A stretch of DNA of 34,368 bases, taken from positions 1-34,368 of the IMG/VR virus record IMGVR_UViG_3300006869_000039; one strand, given 5' to 3'. How positions within the stretch are numbered: the stretch's first letter is position 1; each line of letters starts with the position of its first letter. Positions 1 through 9,500 of this stretch are shown here, in pieces. The notes under the pieces are model-generated. The model made no database searches, was not told the DNA's origin, and saw only the letters and a list, made by a program, of their open reading frames with translations. The stretch is from a virus. The translations under genes were made by a program, and so were the position numbers.

Positions 1-1068
1 ACAGGCTCGGCATACAACCCTGAGGATGCACTAAGGCTATACTTCCAAACAGGTAGTGTTATAGGTAGAAGCTATACTCAGGATGGTGAGTTTAATAATG
101 CTAGGGTTCCTATCACTGAGCTTACATCCAACTCAGGAGCAAGTAAAGCTCAGATGTTGATATACAACTATAACCACTACCTTGATATGATTAGAGCGGT
201 GACAGGACTTAATGAGGCTAGAGATGGCTCTACCCCCGACCCTAACTCATTAGTGGGATTACAGAAGCTTGCAGCATTAAACTCAAACACAGCAACAAGA
301 CATATACTAGATGGTAGTCTTTATATATATAGAACACTTGCTGAGTCATTAACATATCGTATTGCAGATATACTAGAGTATTCAGACTTCAAGGATGAGT
401 TTATTAATCAGATAGGTAAATATAATGTAAGTATACTTGGAGATATCTCTGAGCTTTACCTATATGACTTTGGTATATTCATAGAGGTTAGCCCTGATGA
501 GGAGGAGAAAGCTCAGCTTGAGCAGAACATTCAGATGGCACTATCTAAGAATGACATCAACCTTGAGGACGCTATAGATATTCGTGAGATTAGAAATATC
601 AAGATGGCTAATCAGTTCCTGAAGATGAAGCGTAAAGCACTTCAGCAGAGAGAGAGCGAGATGGCTATGCAGCAGCAGGCTATGCAGCAGCAGACTCAGC
701 TACAGTCACAGCAGATGGCGGCAGAGGCTGCAATGCAGAAGATACAGGCTGAGACACAGTCTAAGATGCAGATTAAGCAGGCTGAGGTTGCTTTTGAGAT
801 TGAGAAGCTTAAGCACGAGGCTGAGCTTAAACGTCAGCTTATGCAGACTGAGTTTGATTTCAATATGCAGCTACGTGATGTTTCAGAGGGAGCACTGCAA
901 AGTAGAGAGGACCAAAGAGAGAAGGCTAAGGCAGAAAGAATTAGTCAGCAGAATACTCAGCAGTCTCAGCTTATCAATCAAAGAAAGAATAATCTACCTC
1001 CACAGACCTTTGAATCTAACGAGGATAGCTTAGATGGTTTTGATTTAGCCGAGTTTGAACCTCGATAA
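1..1068 (+). CDS. Portal protein, C-terminal part (gene cut by window start)
   Basis: The reading frame is open from base 1, giving 355 residues before the stop; the first in-frame ATG at 154 is internal, because coding sequence of the same character precedes it. The stretch reading EARDGSTPDPNSLVGLQKLA, followed by NSNTATRHILDG, resembles the C-terminal core of portal proteins of Bacteroidota podoviruses. From about codon 205 to 320 it becomes a Gln/Lys/Glu-rich coiled coil with short poly-Gln runs coded by CAG (about 661-720). The portal forms the ring at the capsid vertex through which DNA is packed and ejected. Its position directly before scaffold-like and capsid genes fits this job. The missing N-terminus lies upstream of the window. 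The family call rests on recognised sequence character and gene order, not on a search. Confidence 0.78.
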   Translation, partial: TGSAYNPEDALRLYFQTGSVIGRSYTQDGEFNNARVPITELTSNSGASKAQMLIYNYNHYLDMIRAVTGLNEARDGSTPDPNSLVGLQKLAALNSNTATRHILDGSLYIYRTLAESLTYRIADILEYSDFKDEFINQIGKYNVSILGDISELYLYDFGIFIEVSPDEEEKAQLEQNIQMALSKNDINLEDAIDIREIRNIKMANQFLKMKRKALQQRESEMAMQQQAMQQQTQLQSQQMAAEAAMQKIQAETQSKMQIKQAEVAFEIEKLKHEAELKRQLMQTEFDFNMQLRDVSEGALQSREDQREKAKAERISQQNTQQSQLINQRKNNLPPQTFESNEDSLDGFDLAEFEPR

Positions 1069-1087
1069 AATCGTTAAAAAAAATAAC

Positions 1088-1095
1088 TAACTTTG
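1088..1095 (+). promoter_or_regulatory. Possible Bacteroidota -7 promoter element
   Basis: TAACTTTG fits the TAnnTTTG -7 consensus and sits 15 bases before the scaffold-like gene's ATG. No TTTG lies at the expected 19-20 base distance upstream; the nearest is at 1054-1057. This may therefore be a weak promoter or a chance match. Confidence 0.3.
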
Positions 1096-1110
1096 TAAAA
1101 ATTAAATTAA

Positions 1111-2250
1111 ATGGAAATTAAAGTAAAAGCAGTTGAGTCTCCTGAGACTAAATCTATTCAGGAAGTGGAGAAAGAGCTTCTTGAAAAGCATGAAGAGTCA
1201 TTGAATAATGAAGCAGGAGAGACTAACAATAGCGGAGTGGAAGAAAGCACTGAGAGTGCCGCCACCACACAAGAGCAAGAAAGTGTACAGCCGCAAGGCG
1301 AAGCACAAGAAGAATCCTCAGAGTTAAGTGAGGAAGACGTTCTTTCATATATTGGAAAAAGATATGGCAAGGAAATCAATTCATTCGATGACTTGATGAC
1401 TGAGCGAGAATCTTCAGAGGAACTACCTGAAGATGTAGCAGCCTATCTAAAATATAAACAAGATACGGGGCGTGGATTTGAAGACTTTGTAAAGTTACAG
1501 CAAGACTTCGATGAGATGCACCCTGATGATTTGCTAGAGTCTTATTATAAAGCCACAGAGGAAGGGCTTGATGATGACGACATAGATATAATGTTAGACG
1601 AGTTTGACTATGATGAAGAGATAGATGATGAGTCTGAGGTTAAAAAGAAAAAGCTAGCAAAGAAAAAAGAGATTGCAAAAGCTAAGAGCTACTTCAATGA
1701 GATGAAGGAACAGTACAAGCAGCCACTTGAGTCAAGGGTTAGTGAGAGTTCCCAAGTCGATACTGAAAAGCTTGAGGCTTACGAGCAATATATAAAATCT
1801 GCTGAGACCCAAAAGGAAGAGGGTGAGCGTAGAAGACAGTGGTTTACTGAAAAGACCGATGAGGTTTTTGGAGGAGAGTTCAAAGGTTTTGAGTTCTCTG
1901 TTGACGGTAACTCAATTCTATATTCACCACAGTCTGTAGATGCAATGAAGAAGGAGCAGTCTAATGTAATGAACTTTATAAATAAGTTTATGACAGAGGA
2001 TGGCTTAATCTCCGATGCTCAAGGATACCATAAGGCGATAGCAGTTGCATCAAACCCTGAGAAGTTCGCTCAGTTCTTTTATGAGCAAGGTCGAGCTTCA
2101 GCTACTGAGGATGTTGCACGCAAGATGAAAAACATTGATATGTCTGAGCGTAAGACACCTGAGGTAACGTCAAGGGGCGGAGTGCAGGTTCGAGCTGTAA
2201 ACCCTGATTCGGGTAGAGGCTTGAAAATAAGAAGTATAAAAAGAAAATAA
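1111..2250 (+). CDS. Acidic scaffold-like / capsid assembly protein
   Basis: This 379-residue protein lies between portal and major capsid genes, the usual place of a scaffold. The first 190 residues are strongly acidic (Glu/Asp/Ser/Gln-rich, probably disordered). A conserved-looking patch, EEDVLSYIGKRYGKEINSFD, starts at about residue 73. A Lys-rich helical stretch begins at about 180 (KKKKLAKKK), and the C-terminus is basic (ends KIRSIKRK). An acidic helical body with a basic C-terminus that can bind coat protein is typical of scaffolds; the assignment is by position and composition, not by a recognised domain. The ATG at 1111 follows an A-rich leader (AAAAATTAAATTAA) instead of a Shine-Dalgarno site. 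No protease domain is seen in it. Confidence 0.55.
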   Translation: MEIKVKAVESPETKSIQEVEKELLEKHEESLNNEAGETNNSGVEESTESAATTQEQESVQPQGEAQEESSELSEEDVLSYIGKRYGKEINSFDDLMTERESSEELPEDVAAYLKYKQDTGRGFEDFVKLQQDFDEMHPDDLLESYYKATEEGLDDDDIDIMLDEFDYDEEIDDESEVKKKKLAKKKEIAKAKSYFNEMKEQYKQPLESRVSESSQVDTEKLEAYEQYIKSAETQKEEGERRRQWFTEKTDEVFGGEFKGFEFSVDGNSILYSPQSVDAMKKEQSNVMNFINKFMTEDGLISDAQGYHKAIAVASNPEKFAQFFYEQGRASATEDVARKMKNIDMSERKTPEVTSRGGVQVRAVNPDSGRGLKIRSIKRK

Positions 2251-2271
2251 TTTTAAAAAAAGAAAAAGAAA

Positions 2272-3711
2272 ATGGCAGTAGACCCAACACCGGGATTTGA
2301 CTTGCAGCCATCTGCAACTCAGATTCCCACAGCAACAAACTACATTACCAACTTCGACTTCTTGAATCAGTATCTCCCTGATACTTATGAGAAGGAGTTT
2401 GAGCGTTATGGTAATAGAACGATTGCATCTTTCCTACGTATGGTAGGAGCAGAGATGCCGTCAAACTCTGACCTTATTAAGTGGGCAGAGCAAGGAAGAT
2501 TACACACTAAGTACACAGGCGTAGGTACAGCGGCAGCAGCGGCAGCTGACACCGCAGTATTCCAAGTGAATGATGTTTTAGCACCTGCAGGTTCAACAGC
2601 AGGAGCTTTAGGTACAGCACAGATTGCTCTAAGAGTAGGGCAGACTGTTATGGTTGTTCAGAATGGAGGTACAGGAAGCAACAAAGGTATTATCACTGCA
2701 GTTGACCTTCCTAACGACCAATTCACTGTAGCCTTCTATGAAGCAGGTGGACTTGTAACAGCGGGTACAGGATTAGGTAGTAATGACGTAACAGTATTCA
2801 TCTACGGTTCTGAATTTAAGAAAGGAACTGAAGGAATGAGTGGTTCTTTAGAAGCTGATGACACTATCTTTGAGAACTCTCCAATCATCTTGAAAGACAA
2901 GTATGCAGTATCAGGTTCTGATATGGCACAGATTGGATGGGTTGAGGTAACAACTGAGAACGGAGCTACAGGATACCTATGGTACATGAAGTCTGAGCAC
3001 GAGACTCGTTTACGTTTTGACGACTATCTTGAGACAGCAATGATTGAAGCAGTTCCTGCAGAAGCAGCAGGTGGTGCAATCGCAGCAGGATTCAAAGGTT
3101 CTGAAGGTATCTTCTACGTTGTAGAAAATAGAGGTAACGTATTCAGCGGTGGTAACCCAACTTTATTATCAGACTTTGATAATATCATTTCAAGATTAGA
3201 CAAGCAAGGTTCTATCGAGGAGAATGTTATCTTCCTAGACCGACAGTTCTCTTTCGACATTGATGATATGTTGGCACAGCAGAACTCTTACGGAGCGAAT
3301 GGTACATCTTACGGATTGTTTGACAATGACGAAGAGATGGCGTTGAACCTTGGGTTCACAGGATTCCGTAGAGGATATGACTTCTACAAGTCTGATTGGA
3401 AATACTTGAATGACCCAACAATGAGAGGTGGTTTACCAACAGGTGCAGGTTCAGGTCGTGTAAACGGTCTATTAGTTCCTGCAGGTTCCACTACTGTATA
3501 TGACCAAATCATGGGTAAGAATGCTAAGCGTCCTTTCCTTCATGTACGTTACCGAGCTTCAGAGACTGAAGACAGACGATACAAGACTTGGATTACAGGT
3601 TCAGCAGGTGGGGCACGTACTTCTGACTTAGATGCAATGGAGGTTCACTTCCTTTCTGAGAGAGCAGTATGTACTCTAGGAGCAAACAACTTCTTCTTAT
3701 TCCAAGAGTAA
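2272..3711 (+). CDS. Major capsid protein
   Basis: This 479-residue protein follows the scaffold-like gene and precedes a strong terminator. The N-terminal region (YGNRTIASFLRMVGAEMPSN, about residues 44-63, then DLIKWAEQGRLHTKY) resembles major capsid proteins of Bacteroidota podoviruses, including crAss-like phages. Residues 85-190 are Ala/Gly/Thr/Val-rich with beta-strand character, probably an inserted domain. The product should assemble into the HK97-fold icosahedral shell. Codon choice is more uniform than in neighbouring genes, with many GGT, GCA and TTA codons, as expected for the most abundant virion protein. The start follows a purely A-rich leader about 20 bases after the previous stop. 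Fold assignment is inference; identity is supported by gene order and sequence character. Confidence 0.75.
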   Translation: MAVDPTPGFDLQPSATQIPTATNYITNFDFLNQYLPDTYEKEFERYGNRTIASFLRMVGAEMPSNSDLIKWAEQGRLHTKYTGVGTAAAAAADTAVFQVNDVLAPAGSTAGALGTAQIALRVGQTVMVVQNGGTGSNKGIITAVDLPNDQFTVAFYEAGGLVTAGTGLGSNDVTVFIYGSEFKKGTEGMSGSLEADDTIFENSPIILKDKYAVSGSDMAQIGWVEVTTENGATGYLWYMKSEHETRLRFDDYLETAMIEAVPAEAAGGAIAAGFKGSEGIFYVVENRGNVFSGGNPTLLSDFDNIISRLDKQGSIEENVIFLDRQFSFDIDDMLAQQNSYGANGTSYGLFDNDEEMALNLGFTGFRRGYDFYKSDWKYLNDPTMRGGLPTGAGSGRVNGLLVPAGSTTVYDQIMGKNAKRPFLHVRYRASETEDRRYKTWITGSAGGARTSDLDAMEVHFLSERAVCTLGANNFFLFQE

Positions 3712-3731
3712 GAATGATTTAACACAAACAA

Positions 3732-3762
3732 GGGGAGTGTCTAATGGCACTCCCTATTTTTT
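3732..3762 (+). terminator. Rho-independent terminator after the major capsid gene
   Basis: GGGAGTG (3733-3739) pairs perfectly with CACTCCC (3748-3754) around an 8-base loop, and a T-rich tract follows (TATTTTTT, 3755-3762). It lies 21 bases after the capsid stop codon and 20 bases before the next ATG. It would give the capsid mRNA a defined 3' end while allowing some read-through to the tail genes. Confidence 0.85.
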
Positions 3763-3781
3763 AAAAATTAAATTTTATCTA

Positions 3782-4525
3782 ATGAAAACAAAAGAAAGAT
3801 TCGTAAGCAAGAGCTATCGGCTCACAAGAGAGGTTGCACCCTTATCATTTATGTTACCATCAAGGGGCAGCAAAAGATTTCCACTACTATGGTTTGATGA
3901 CGACAAAGGTATAAACAGACCTATTCGTTATGCCATCAATCAAAAGACTCCTTTTGAGGATGAGCAGGATGGTAATGCCATTGTAGAACCTATTATATTT
4001 GAAGATGGATTTCTTCATGTACCAAAAACTAATCAGATATTACAGCAGTTCCTACACCTACACCCTATGAATGGTAAATCATTTATAGAAATTAATGAAG
4101 AGCAGGACGCTTCAGCAGATGTAGAGATTCTAAACCTAGAGGTTGATGCGTTGATAGAAGCTCGTCAGCTTAGCTTAGGACAGCTTGAGAATATTGCTTC
4201 AGTAATATTTGGCATAGACACATCGAAGGTGTCTACAGCAGAGATGAAACGTGATATCTTAGTCTATGCTAGAAAATATCCTGAGGACTTCCTAGATATT
4301 GTCAGAGACCCAATGCTGAAGCTTCAGGCTACAGTGAGAAGATTCTTTGATACAGGAATACTACAGTTTAGAAAGAACCAAAAAGAGGTATGGTATGCAA
4401 CGACAACAAACAAGAAGAAGATGCTTAACATACCATTTGGTGAGGACCCATACTTAACAGTTGCTAGCTTCTTCCAAACGGATGAAGGAGTGGAAGCTTT
4501 AAAAGTTTTAGAGAAGCTTTTGTAG
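3782..4525 (+). CDS. Unassigned structural protein downstream of capsid gene
   Basis: This 247-residue protein has no domain I can name. The N-terminal half looks beta-rich (FPLLWFDDDKG near residue 35, FLHLHPMNGKSFIEINEE near 95) and the C-terminal half helical (EVDALIEARQLSLGQLENIA near 130). Its place between the capsid and connector genes suggests a head completion, decoration or head-tail joining role. I chose ATG 3782 over a GTG at 3737: the GTG lies inside the terminator hairpin and would add 15 residues coded by the hairpin and T-tract, whereas 3782 follows a good AAAAATTAAATTTTATCTA leader. The gene ends in TAG and its last bases overlap a promoter for the next unit. Confidence 0.6.
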   Translation: MKTKERFVSKSYRLTREVAPLSFMLPSRGSKRFPLLWFDDDKGINRPIRYAINQKTPFEDEQDGNAIVEPIIFEDGFLHVPKTNQILQQFLHLHPMNGKSFIEINEEQDASADVEILNLEVDALIEARQLSLGQLENIASVIFGIDTSKVSTAEMKRDILVYARKYPEDFLDIVRDPMLKLQATVRRFFDTGILQFRKNQKEVWYATTTNKKKMLNIPFGEDPYLTVASFFQTDEGVEALKVLEKLL

Positions 4526-4549
4526 TTTGGCATATATTTTGTATATTTG
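4519..4549 (+). promoter_or_regulatory. Consensus Bacteroidota promoter (TTTG-N19-TATATTTG)
   Basis: TTTG at 4519-4522 and TATATTTG at 4542-4549 match the Bacteroidota -33 (TTTG) and -7 (TAnnTTTG) elements with a 19-base spacer. This is the best promoter match in the window. Transcription should begin near 4555. The -33 element lies inside the last codons of the preceding gene. Confidence 0.7.
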
Positions 4550-4554
4550 TTTAT

Positions 4555-4616
4555 CCTCATAACGAAAGTTAATTTCATACTCTAACAGAGGGCTTTTACG
4601 AGCCCTCTTTTTTTTT
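4555..4616 (+). ncRNA. Candidate short RNA or attenuated leader
   Basis: The RNA predicted to start near 4555 would run only about 60 bases to a strong terminator. It contains a small TAAC-GAAA-GTTA hairpin with a GNRA-type tetraloop (4560-4571) and then the terminator stem. No start codon with a useful open frame lies in it. It may be a free small RNA, or a leader that limits transcription into the connector/tail genes. The promoter and terminator are seen directly; the RNA is inference. Confidence 0.35.
4587..4616 (+). terminator. Rho-independent terminator before connector genes
   Basis: AGAGGGCT (4587-4594) pairs perfectly with AGCCCTCT (4601-4608) around a 6-base loop, followed by eight T residues (4609-4616). 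It lies upstream, not downstream, of the next gene cluster. Confidence 0.88.
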
Positions 4617-4619
4617 CAT

Positions 4620-4627
4620 TATCTTTG
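4620..4627 (+). promoter_or_regulatory. Probable -7 promoter element for the connector/tail genes
   Basis: TATCTTTG fits TAnnTTTG and sits four bases after the terminator T-tract and 18 bases before the ATG at 4645. The -33 position falls in the terminator loop and lacks a clean TTTG (only a TTTT run). It could restart transcription for the tail operon after the terminator. Confidence 0.5.
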
Positions 4628-4644
4628 TGTAAAGAAAATAAAAG

Positions 4645-5586
4645 ATGATAAACTCAGTTAGAAATACCGTTCTATCTATTCTTAACAAGAACAATTACGG
4701 ATATATCTCTCCATCTGATTTCAACCTGTTTGCCAAGCAAGCACAGCTAGATATATTTGATGAATACTTTTATCAGTATAACTATCAGATACAGAAAGAG
4801 AATGCCCGTCAGTCAGGTACAGGATATGCAGATATCAAGAGAAGCTATGAGGAGGTTATAGAGTTTTTCTCAGAAACAAAATATCTTACTCACAATGTTG
4901 ACAATACCTTTTATCTGCCTGCTCAGCTGTATACAGGTGATGACTATTATCTTATTAATAAAGTCTTGGGTTTTGAGACAACGGTAACAAGTGGTACTAG
5001 CACTGCTGTGTTACCAAACAGTCTTGAGGATAGTGGTGCTGATTTTATATCTAGTGGAGTTCAGGTGGGTGATATTGTATTTAACCTTAGACCTGTTGCT
5101 CCAACATTTGCAACAGTAACTCAGGTGTTAAGTGGTAACATACTAGTATTATCTTCAGATATATTTACAGTAAATGCTTCAGCATATATAATATTTAAAC
5201 CAAAGCAGAACGAGCTTGAGAAGGTTACTCAAGGAAAGATAACAATGCTTAACAACTCTATGCTTACTGCACCAAATAGATTGTTTCCTGCATATACTCA
5301 GGAAGGCAATTTACTTACAGCATATCCCTCATCATTGACAGAAGGAATCCTTTGTCAGTATATAAGATATCCTAAAGACCCTAAGTGGACGTATGTTACA
5401 CTTACTAATGGTGAGCCTGTATTTGATTCATCACAGGCTGACTTCCAAGACTTTGAGTTGCCGATTGATGACCAAGTAGATTTAGTAAACAAGATTCTTC
5501 AGTATGCAGGTATGTCAATTAGAGAGATACAAGCGGTACAGTTTGGTAAAGCTGAGGAGCAAATGAATGACCAACAAGAAAAATAA
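4645..5586 (+). CDS. Head-tail connector / tail-completion-like structural protein
   Basis: This 313-residue protein opens with MINSVRNTVLSILNKNNYGY, then ISPSDFNLFAKQAQLDIFDEYF. That helical N-terminal pattern is common in proteins coded beside the tail adaptor in Bacteroidota podoviruses. Residues about 110-185 form a beta-rich, Thr/Ser/Val-rich domain and the C-terminus is helical. It starts an operon whose next stop and start codons share one base (TAATG at 5584-5588), so its product is probably made in step with the next protein. I infer a role in the neck or tail tube from position; I see no catalytic motif. Confidence 0.55.
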   Translation: MINSVRNTVLSILNKNNYGYISPSDFNLFAKQAQLDIFDEYFYQYNYQIQKENARQSGTGYADIKRSYEEVIEFFSETKYLTHNVDNTFYLPAQLYTGDDYYLINKVLGFETTVTSGTSTAVLPNSLEDSGADFISSGVQVGDIVFNLRPVAPTFATVTQVLSGNILVLSSDIFTVNASAYIIFKPKQNELEKVTQGKITMLNNSMLTAPNRLFPAYTQEGNLLTAYPSSLTEGILCQYIRYPKDPKWTYVTLTNGEPVFDSSQADFQDFELPIDDQVDLVNKILQYAGMSIREIQAVQFGKAEEQMNDQQEK

Positions 5587-6509
5587 TGTCATATATAACA
5601 CAATACCAATACTATGAGAATGGGGGCAATAGCCCTGAGGATGCTAATTGGGGTTCATACCAATACATCTCCCTGTATGATATCGTCAACAACTATATGC
5701 TGATGTACTCCGGGAATCATTCCATGGTTAACAACGAGGAGAGATATAAGATTCTGTTCCATGCTAAGCGTGGTATACAGGAGCTAAACTATGATGCGTT
5801 CAAAGAGATAAAGGTTTTACAGCTAGACGTTTCTGATAGCTTGAGATTTGTTCTGCCTCCTGACTATGTGAATTGGGTTAGAGTATCTCTATATAAGGAT
5901 GGGCTGATAAGACCGCTTACTGAAAATATTCAGACTAATTATAGCGATGCTTACCTTCAGGATAATACCTATAGGATTTTATTTGATGAGTCAGGAAATG
6001 TACTTAAACCCGAGAACTCAAACCTAGATATTGATAGAATAAAAGGAACACAGAAGAGTATATACCTAAATGAAGCTAGTCCATTCTATGGATTAGAGGG
6101 ATACTGCTATGATGGCTATTGGTTCTTTGATTATGGTGTAGGAGCTTTCTACGGACTTAACACAGAAACAGCTAACGCTAACCCTACATTTAAGATAGAT
6201 AAACGCTCAGGAGTAATTAACTTTGATTCCTCTATGTCAGGAGAGTCATGTATATTAGAGTATGTATCTGATGGAATGGAGGGTGGAGATGATAGCTTAG
6301 TTCAGGTTAACAAGCTCTTTGAGGAGTATATATATTCATACATCACGTTTGCTGTTCTTAATGCTAAGTATGGTGTACAGGAGTATTTAGTTACAAGAGC
6401 TAGAAAGAAAAAGACTGCAGACCTTAGAAACGCTAAGATACGTATAAGTAATATTCACCCCGGCAGGTTACTAATGAATCTTCGTGGTAGGGATAAATGG
6501 ATGAAGTAG
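5586..6509 (+). CDS. Tail tubular protein A-like / adaptor protein
   Basis: This 307-residue protein has an N-terminal helical segment (ERYKILFHAKRGIQELNYDA near residue 53) followed by a beta motif, RFVLPPDYVNWVRVSLYKDG (about 87-106). This pattern is seen in T7 gp11-like adaptor proteins and their counterparts in Bacteroidota podoviruses. The C-terminal part is helical and ends in Arg/Lys-rich residues. Such proteins form the ring joining portal to tail nozzle. The start codon overlaps the previous stop by one base, and the gene ends in TAG immediately before the next ATG. The assignment is by motif pattern and by the following gp12-like gene. Confidence 0.58.
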   Translation: MSYITQYQYYENGGNSPEDANWGSYQYISLYDIVNNYMLMYSGNHSMVNNEERYKILFHAKRGIQELNYDAFKEIKVLQLDVSDSLRFVLPPDYVNWVRVSLYKDGLIRPLTENIQTNYSDAYLQDNTYRILFDESGNVLKPENSNLDIDRIKGTQKSIYLNEASPFYGLEGYCYDGYWFFDYGVGAFYGLNTETANANPTFKIDKRSGVINFDSSMSGESCILEYVSDGMEGGDDSLVQVNKLFEEYIYSYITFAVLNAKYGVQEYLVTRARKKKTADLRNAKIRISNIHPGRLLMNLRGRDKWMK

Positions 6510-9500
6510 ATGGCTAACACTAAAAGACATTTTATATCGGGCAAGATGAACAAGTCTGTTGACGAGAGACTTCTGCCTAATGGCGAGTACGTTGACGCAT
6601 TGAATGTTCGCTTAGGCTCAACGGAAGCATCAGAGATAGGCTCTGTAGAGAACGCAAAGGGAAACACTCAGCTTACTACATTAGAGTTTAATGGCACTGC
6701 GTTGAGTAATAATGCTAAGTGTATCGGTGTATATGAGGATGGCACTCGTGAGACAATATATTGGTTTGTTCACGACCCCAACTTCTCAGCAGGAGCTATC
6801 AATAAGCTTGACCTTATAGTGTCTTTAAATGTAAAGTATGATATACTAACGTATCATGTTGTAAGTGAGCGTGATGGGACAACATCAAGCACTACATTAA
6901 ACTTCAACCCTACATATTTAATAACAGGTATCGACATGGTAGAGGACCTACTGTTTTTTACTGATGACTACAATGCTCCAAGGGTTATAGATATAACAAG
7001 GAACTATCAAGAGCCATCAGGTGGTGTAGACCAATTCACCGAGGAGGAGATACTTGTAATAAAGAAGCCGCCTGTTGAATCTCCAAGTGTTGTGGTTCAG
7101 CTTCAAGATGGTGAGGAAAATTATCTTGAAGAGAGATTTCTTTGTTTTGGTTACAGGTATAGATATGAGGGCAATCAATATTCTGCCACATCACAATTTT
7201 CAAAACCTGCTTTTATTCCTAGCAGCTTTTTTATTAGCAGTACATCTTTCCTTAATGAAGGAATGGTGAACTCTAAAAATATTGCGACTATATCTTTTAA
7301 TTCAGGGGGACCTTTAGTGAAAGGTATAGACTTATTATTTAAAGAGTCAAACAGTAATATTATAAAGGTTATCAAGAAGTTTGATAAAAGTAATGATGGG
7401 ATAGCTGATAATACTATTGTTAATCAAACCTTTGACTCTAATCAGATATTTACAATACTTCCTGACTCAGAGCTATTAAGGCTATTTGACAATGTCCCTA
7501 GGTTTGCAAAGGCACAGACCGTAATGGGTAATAGATTGATGTATGGTAACTATGTTGATGGATATGATTTGAAAGATAAAAATGGGAACCCTCTTAGAAA
7601 TGAATATCAAACCTCACTAGAGGCAATAGAATCACAAATAGCCGCTTTACCTGTAGAGATTGATACTAATACATTTAATATAGATGGAGCATCTTCAGTA
7701 GTAGTTGATAGTGTTCTTAGAATAGATTTTGAAGACCAAGAATTGAAAGCGGGAAGTGTTATTGATATTACATTCACAATTGAACACGACCAATTTACAA
7801 ACTCAGCAAGTCCGGGAAGTGTACCAACACAAAATTCAGGTCAGAAATTTGTTGCTTTCACCTATGTTTTACCATCTGACTTTGCTACAATTAACGATTT
7901 AGCTACAAGCACCGACTTTATAGATAGTATAGGTTCAGCTTCCACTATTAAACCTGTATATGATGCTGTTAACCCCACATCATGTAGCGGTATAACATTA
8001 ACTGATAAGTTTAATTGCTCTATTCCTGATACCTTAACAGGTTCAGGTACTCCGGCTACTTGGACAAAGTATACATCAGGAAGAACTACTGCTATAAACC
8101 CTCCTGCTACACCTTCAGCAGGAGAACCTATTCTTATAACATCTAGTGGTGGTAGTGATGATTTGGAGTTAACCATACTAGCAATGAGATGGGTAGACAC
8201 CCCTACAGGACCTACGTTAAATGCTTATGAGTATTATAATATAATAAGTGCAAACGTAACATTTAGGTCTTCAGAATCATCATTAAGCCTACATAGTAAT
8301 AGAAACTATGAGGTGGGTATTATATATATGGATGATTTTAATAGGGCTACAACCGCATTGATAAGCTCCCAAAGTAATGGGGTATTTGTCCCTTGTGGTA
8401 ATTCTTCTTTACAGAATAAGATACAGGTTACTATCCCTTCATATCAGCTAGCACCATCTTTTGCTACAAGATATAAGTTTTGTATTAAGCCTGATAGAGA
8501 GGGTTATCAAACAATATATTCTCGGATATATTTTCAAGACCCTATAACAAGCAATACATTTTTTCTTCTTGATGGAGAAAATGCACAGAAGGCAGAGGAA
8601 GGAGCTAGGCTTATTGTCAAAAGGGATTCTACAGGAGCACTCCCTTCTTGTACTTATGCCACTGTTCTTGAGAAAAAAGCACAGGTAGAAGATTTTATAA
8701 CTCCTGATAGCGGTGCGACAGTTCCTGCAGGAGTTTACATGAAGATGTTGGCAAATGATTTTATTGCAATTCTTGACGATGATGATATTATTTCTCCGGG
8801 AACAAAATATGTGGAAGAAAATAATTTTACAGATTTCCCCACATTAGTTTATGATAACTTAGGAGGCTTTACTATTCCTGCGGGGAGTACAATAAAAGCG
8901 GAGATGACATGGACTAGAGAAGGAAGTTCTGTTTTTGATGTCCCCGGAAATGATTGCTCATTGACTGTAGAGTTTATATCTCCTACTGATTATCCTGATA
9001 TTGTTGATTGGTTTGATGGAGCTAATATTGAAGATGCTTTTACTAGTGCTTTTAATTCAATACCATTTAATGATTTTACACAAACTATTTATAGGCAACC
9101 AAACACAAGCTCAACCACTCCAAATTATGGACTGACAAACGCTCTTAATAATGTGCAATATGTGTGGTATAGGAATGCAGGTGATATACGATTTGTTACT
9201 AGAGGCTTGCAGTCATATGGTAACACAAAAAATAGAAGGTCAAAAATTAGTGTTAATTGGGAAATAATTAGAGCAGAAAACACTATTGTTTTTGAAACAG
9301 AACCAAGTGATGCGTTACCTGACGTATGGTATGAATCCTCTGAGTCATATGCGATTGACCAATCAACAGGATACCATGATGGAAACGTACAGCCTCAAAA
9401 TGCGTCTCAACCTGCTATTATAGATACCGACTTTGGGAACTGCTACTCTTTTGGTAATGGTGTTGAGAGCTACAGGATTCGTGACTCAATAAAAGGTAAA

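Noticed and set aside
661-720. CAG-rich tract in the portal gene as a microsatellite
   Set aside because: The CAG runs are short, in frame, and part of a Gln-rich coiled coil; ordinary coding explains them.
3737-3781. GTG start extending the 247-residue gene by 15 residues
   Set aside because: It lies inside the terminator hairpin and T-tract, while ATG 3782 has a normal A/T-rich leader.
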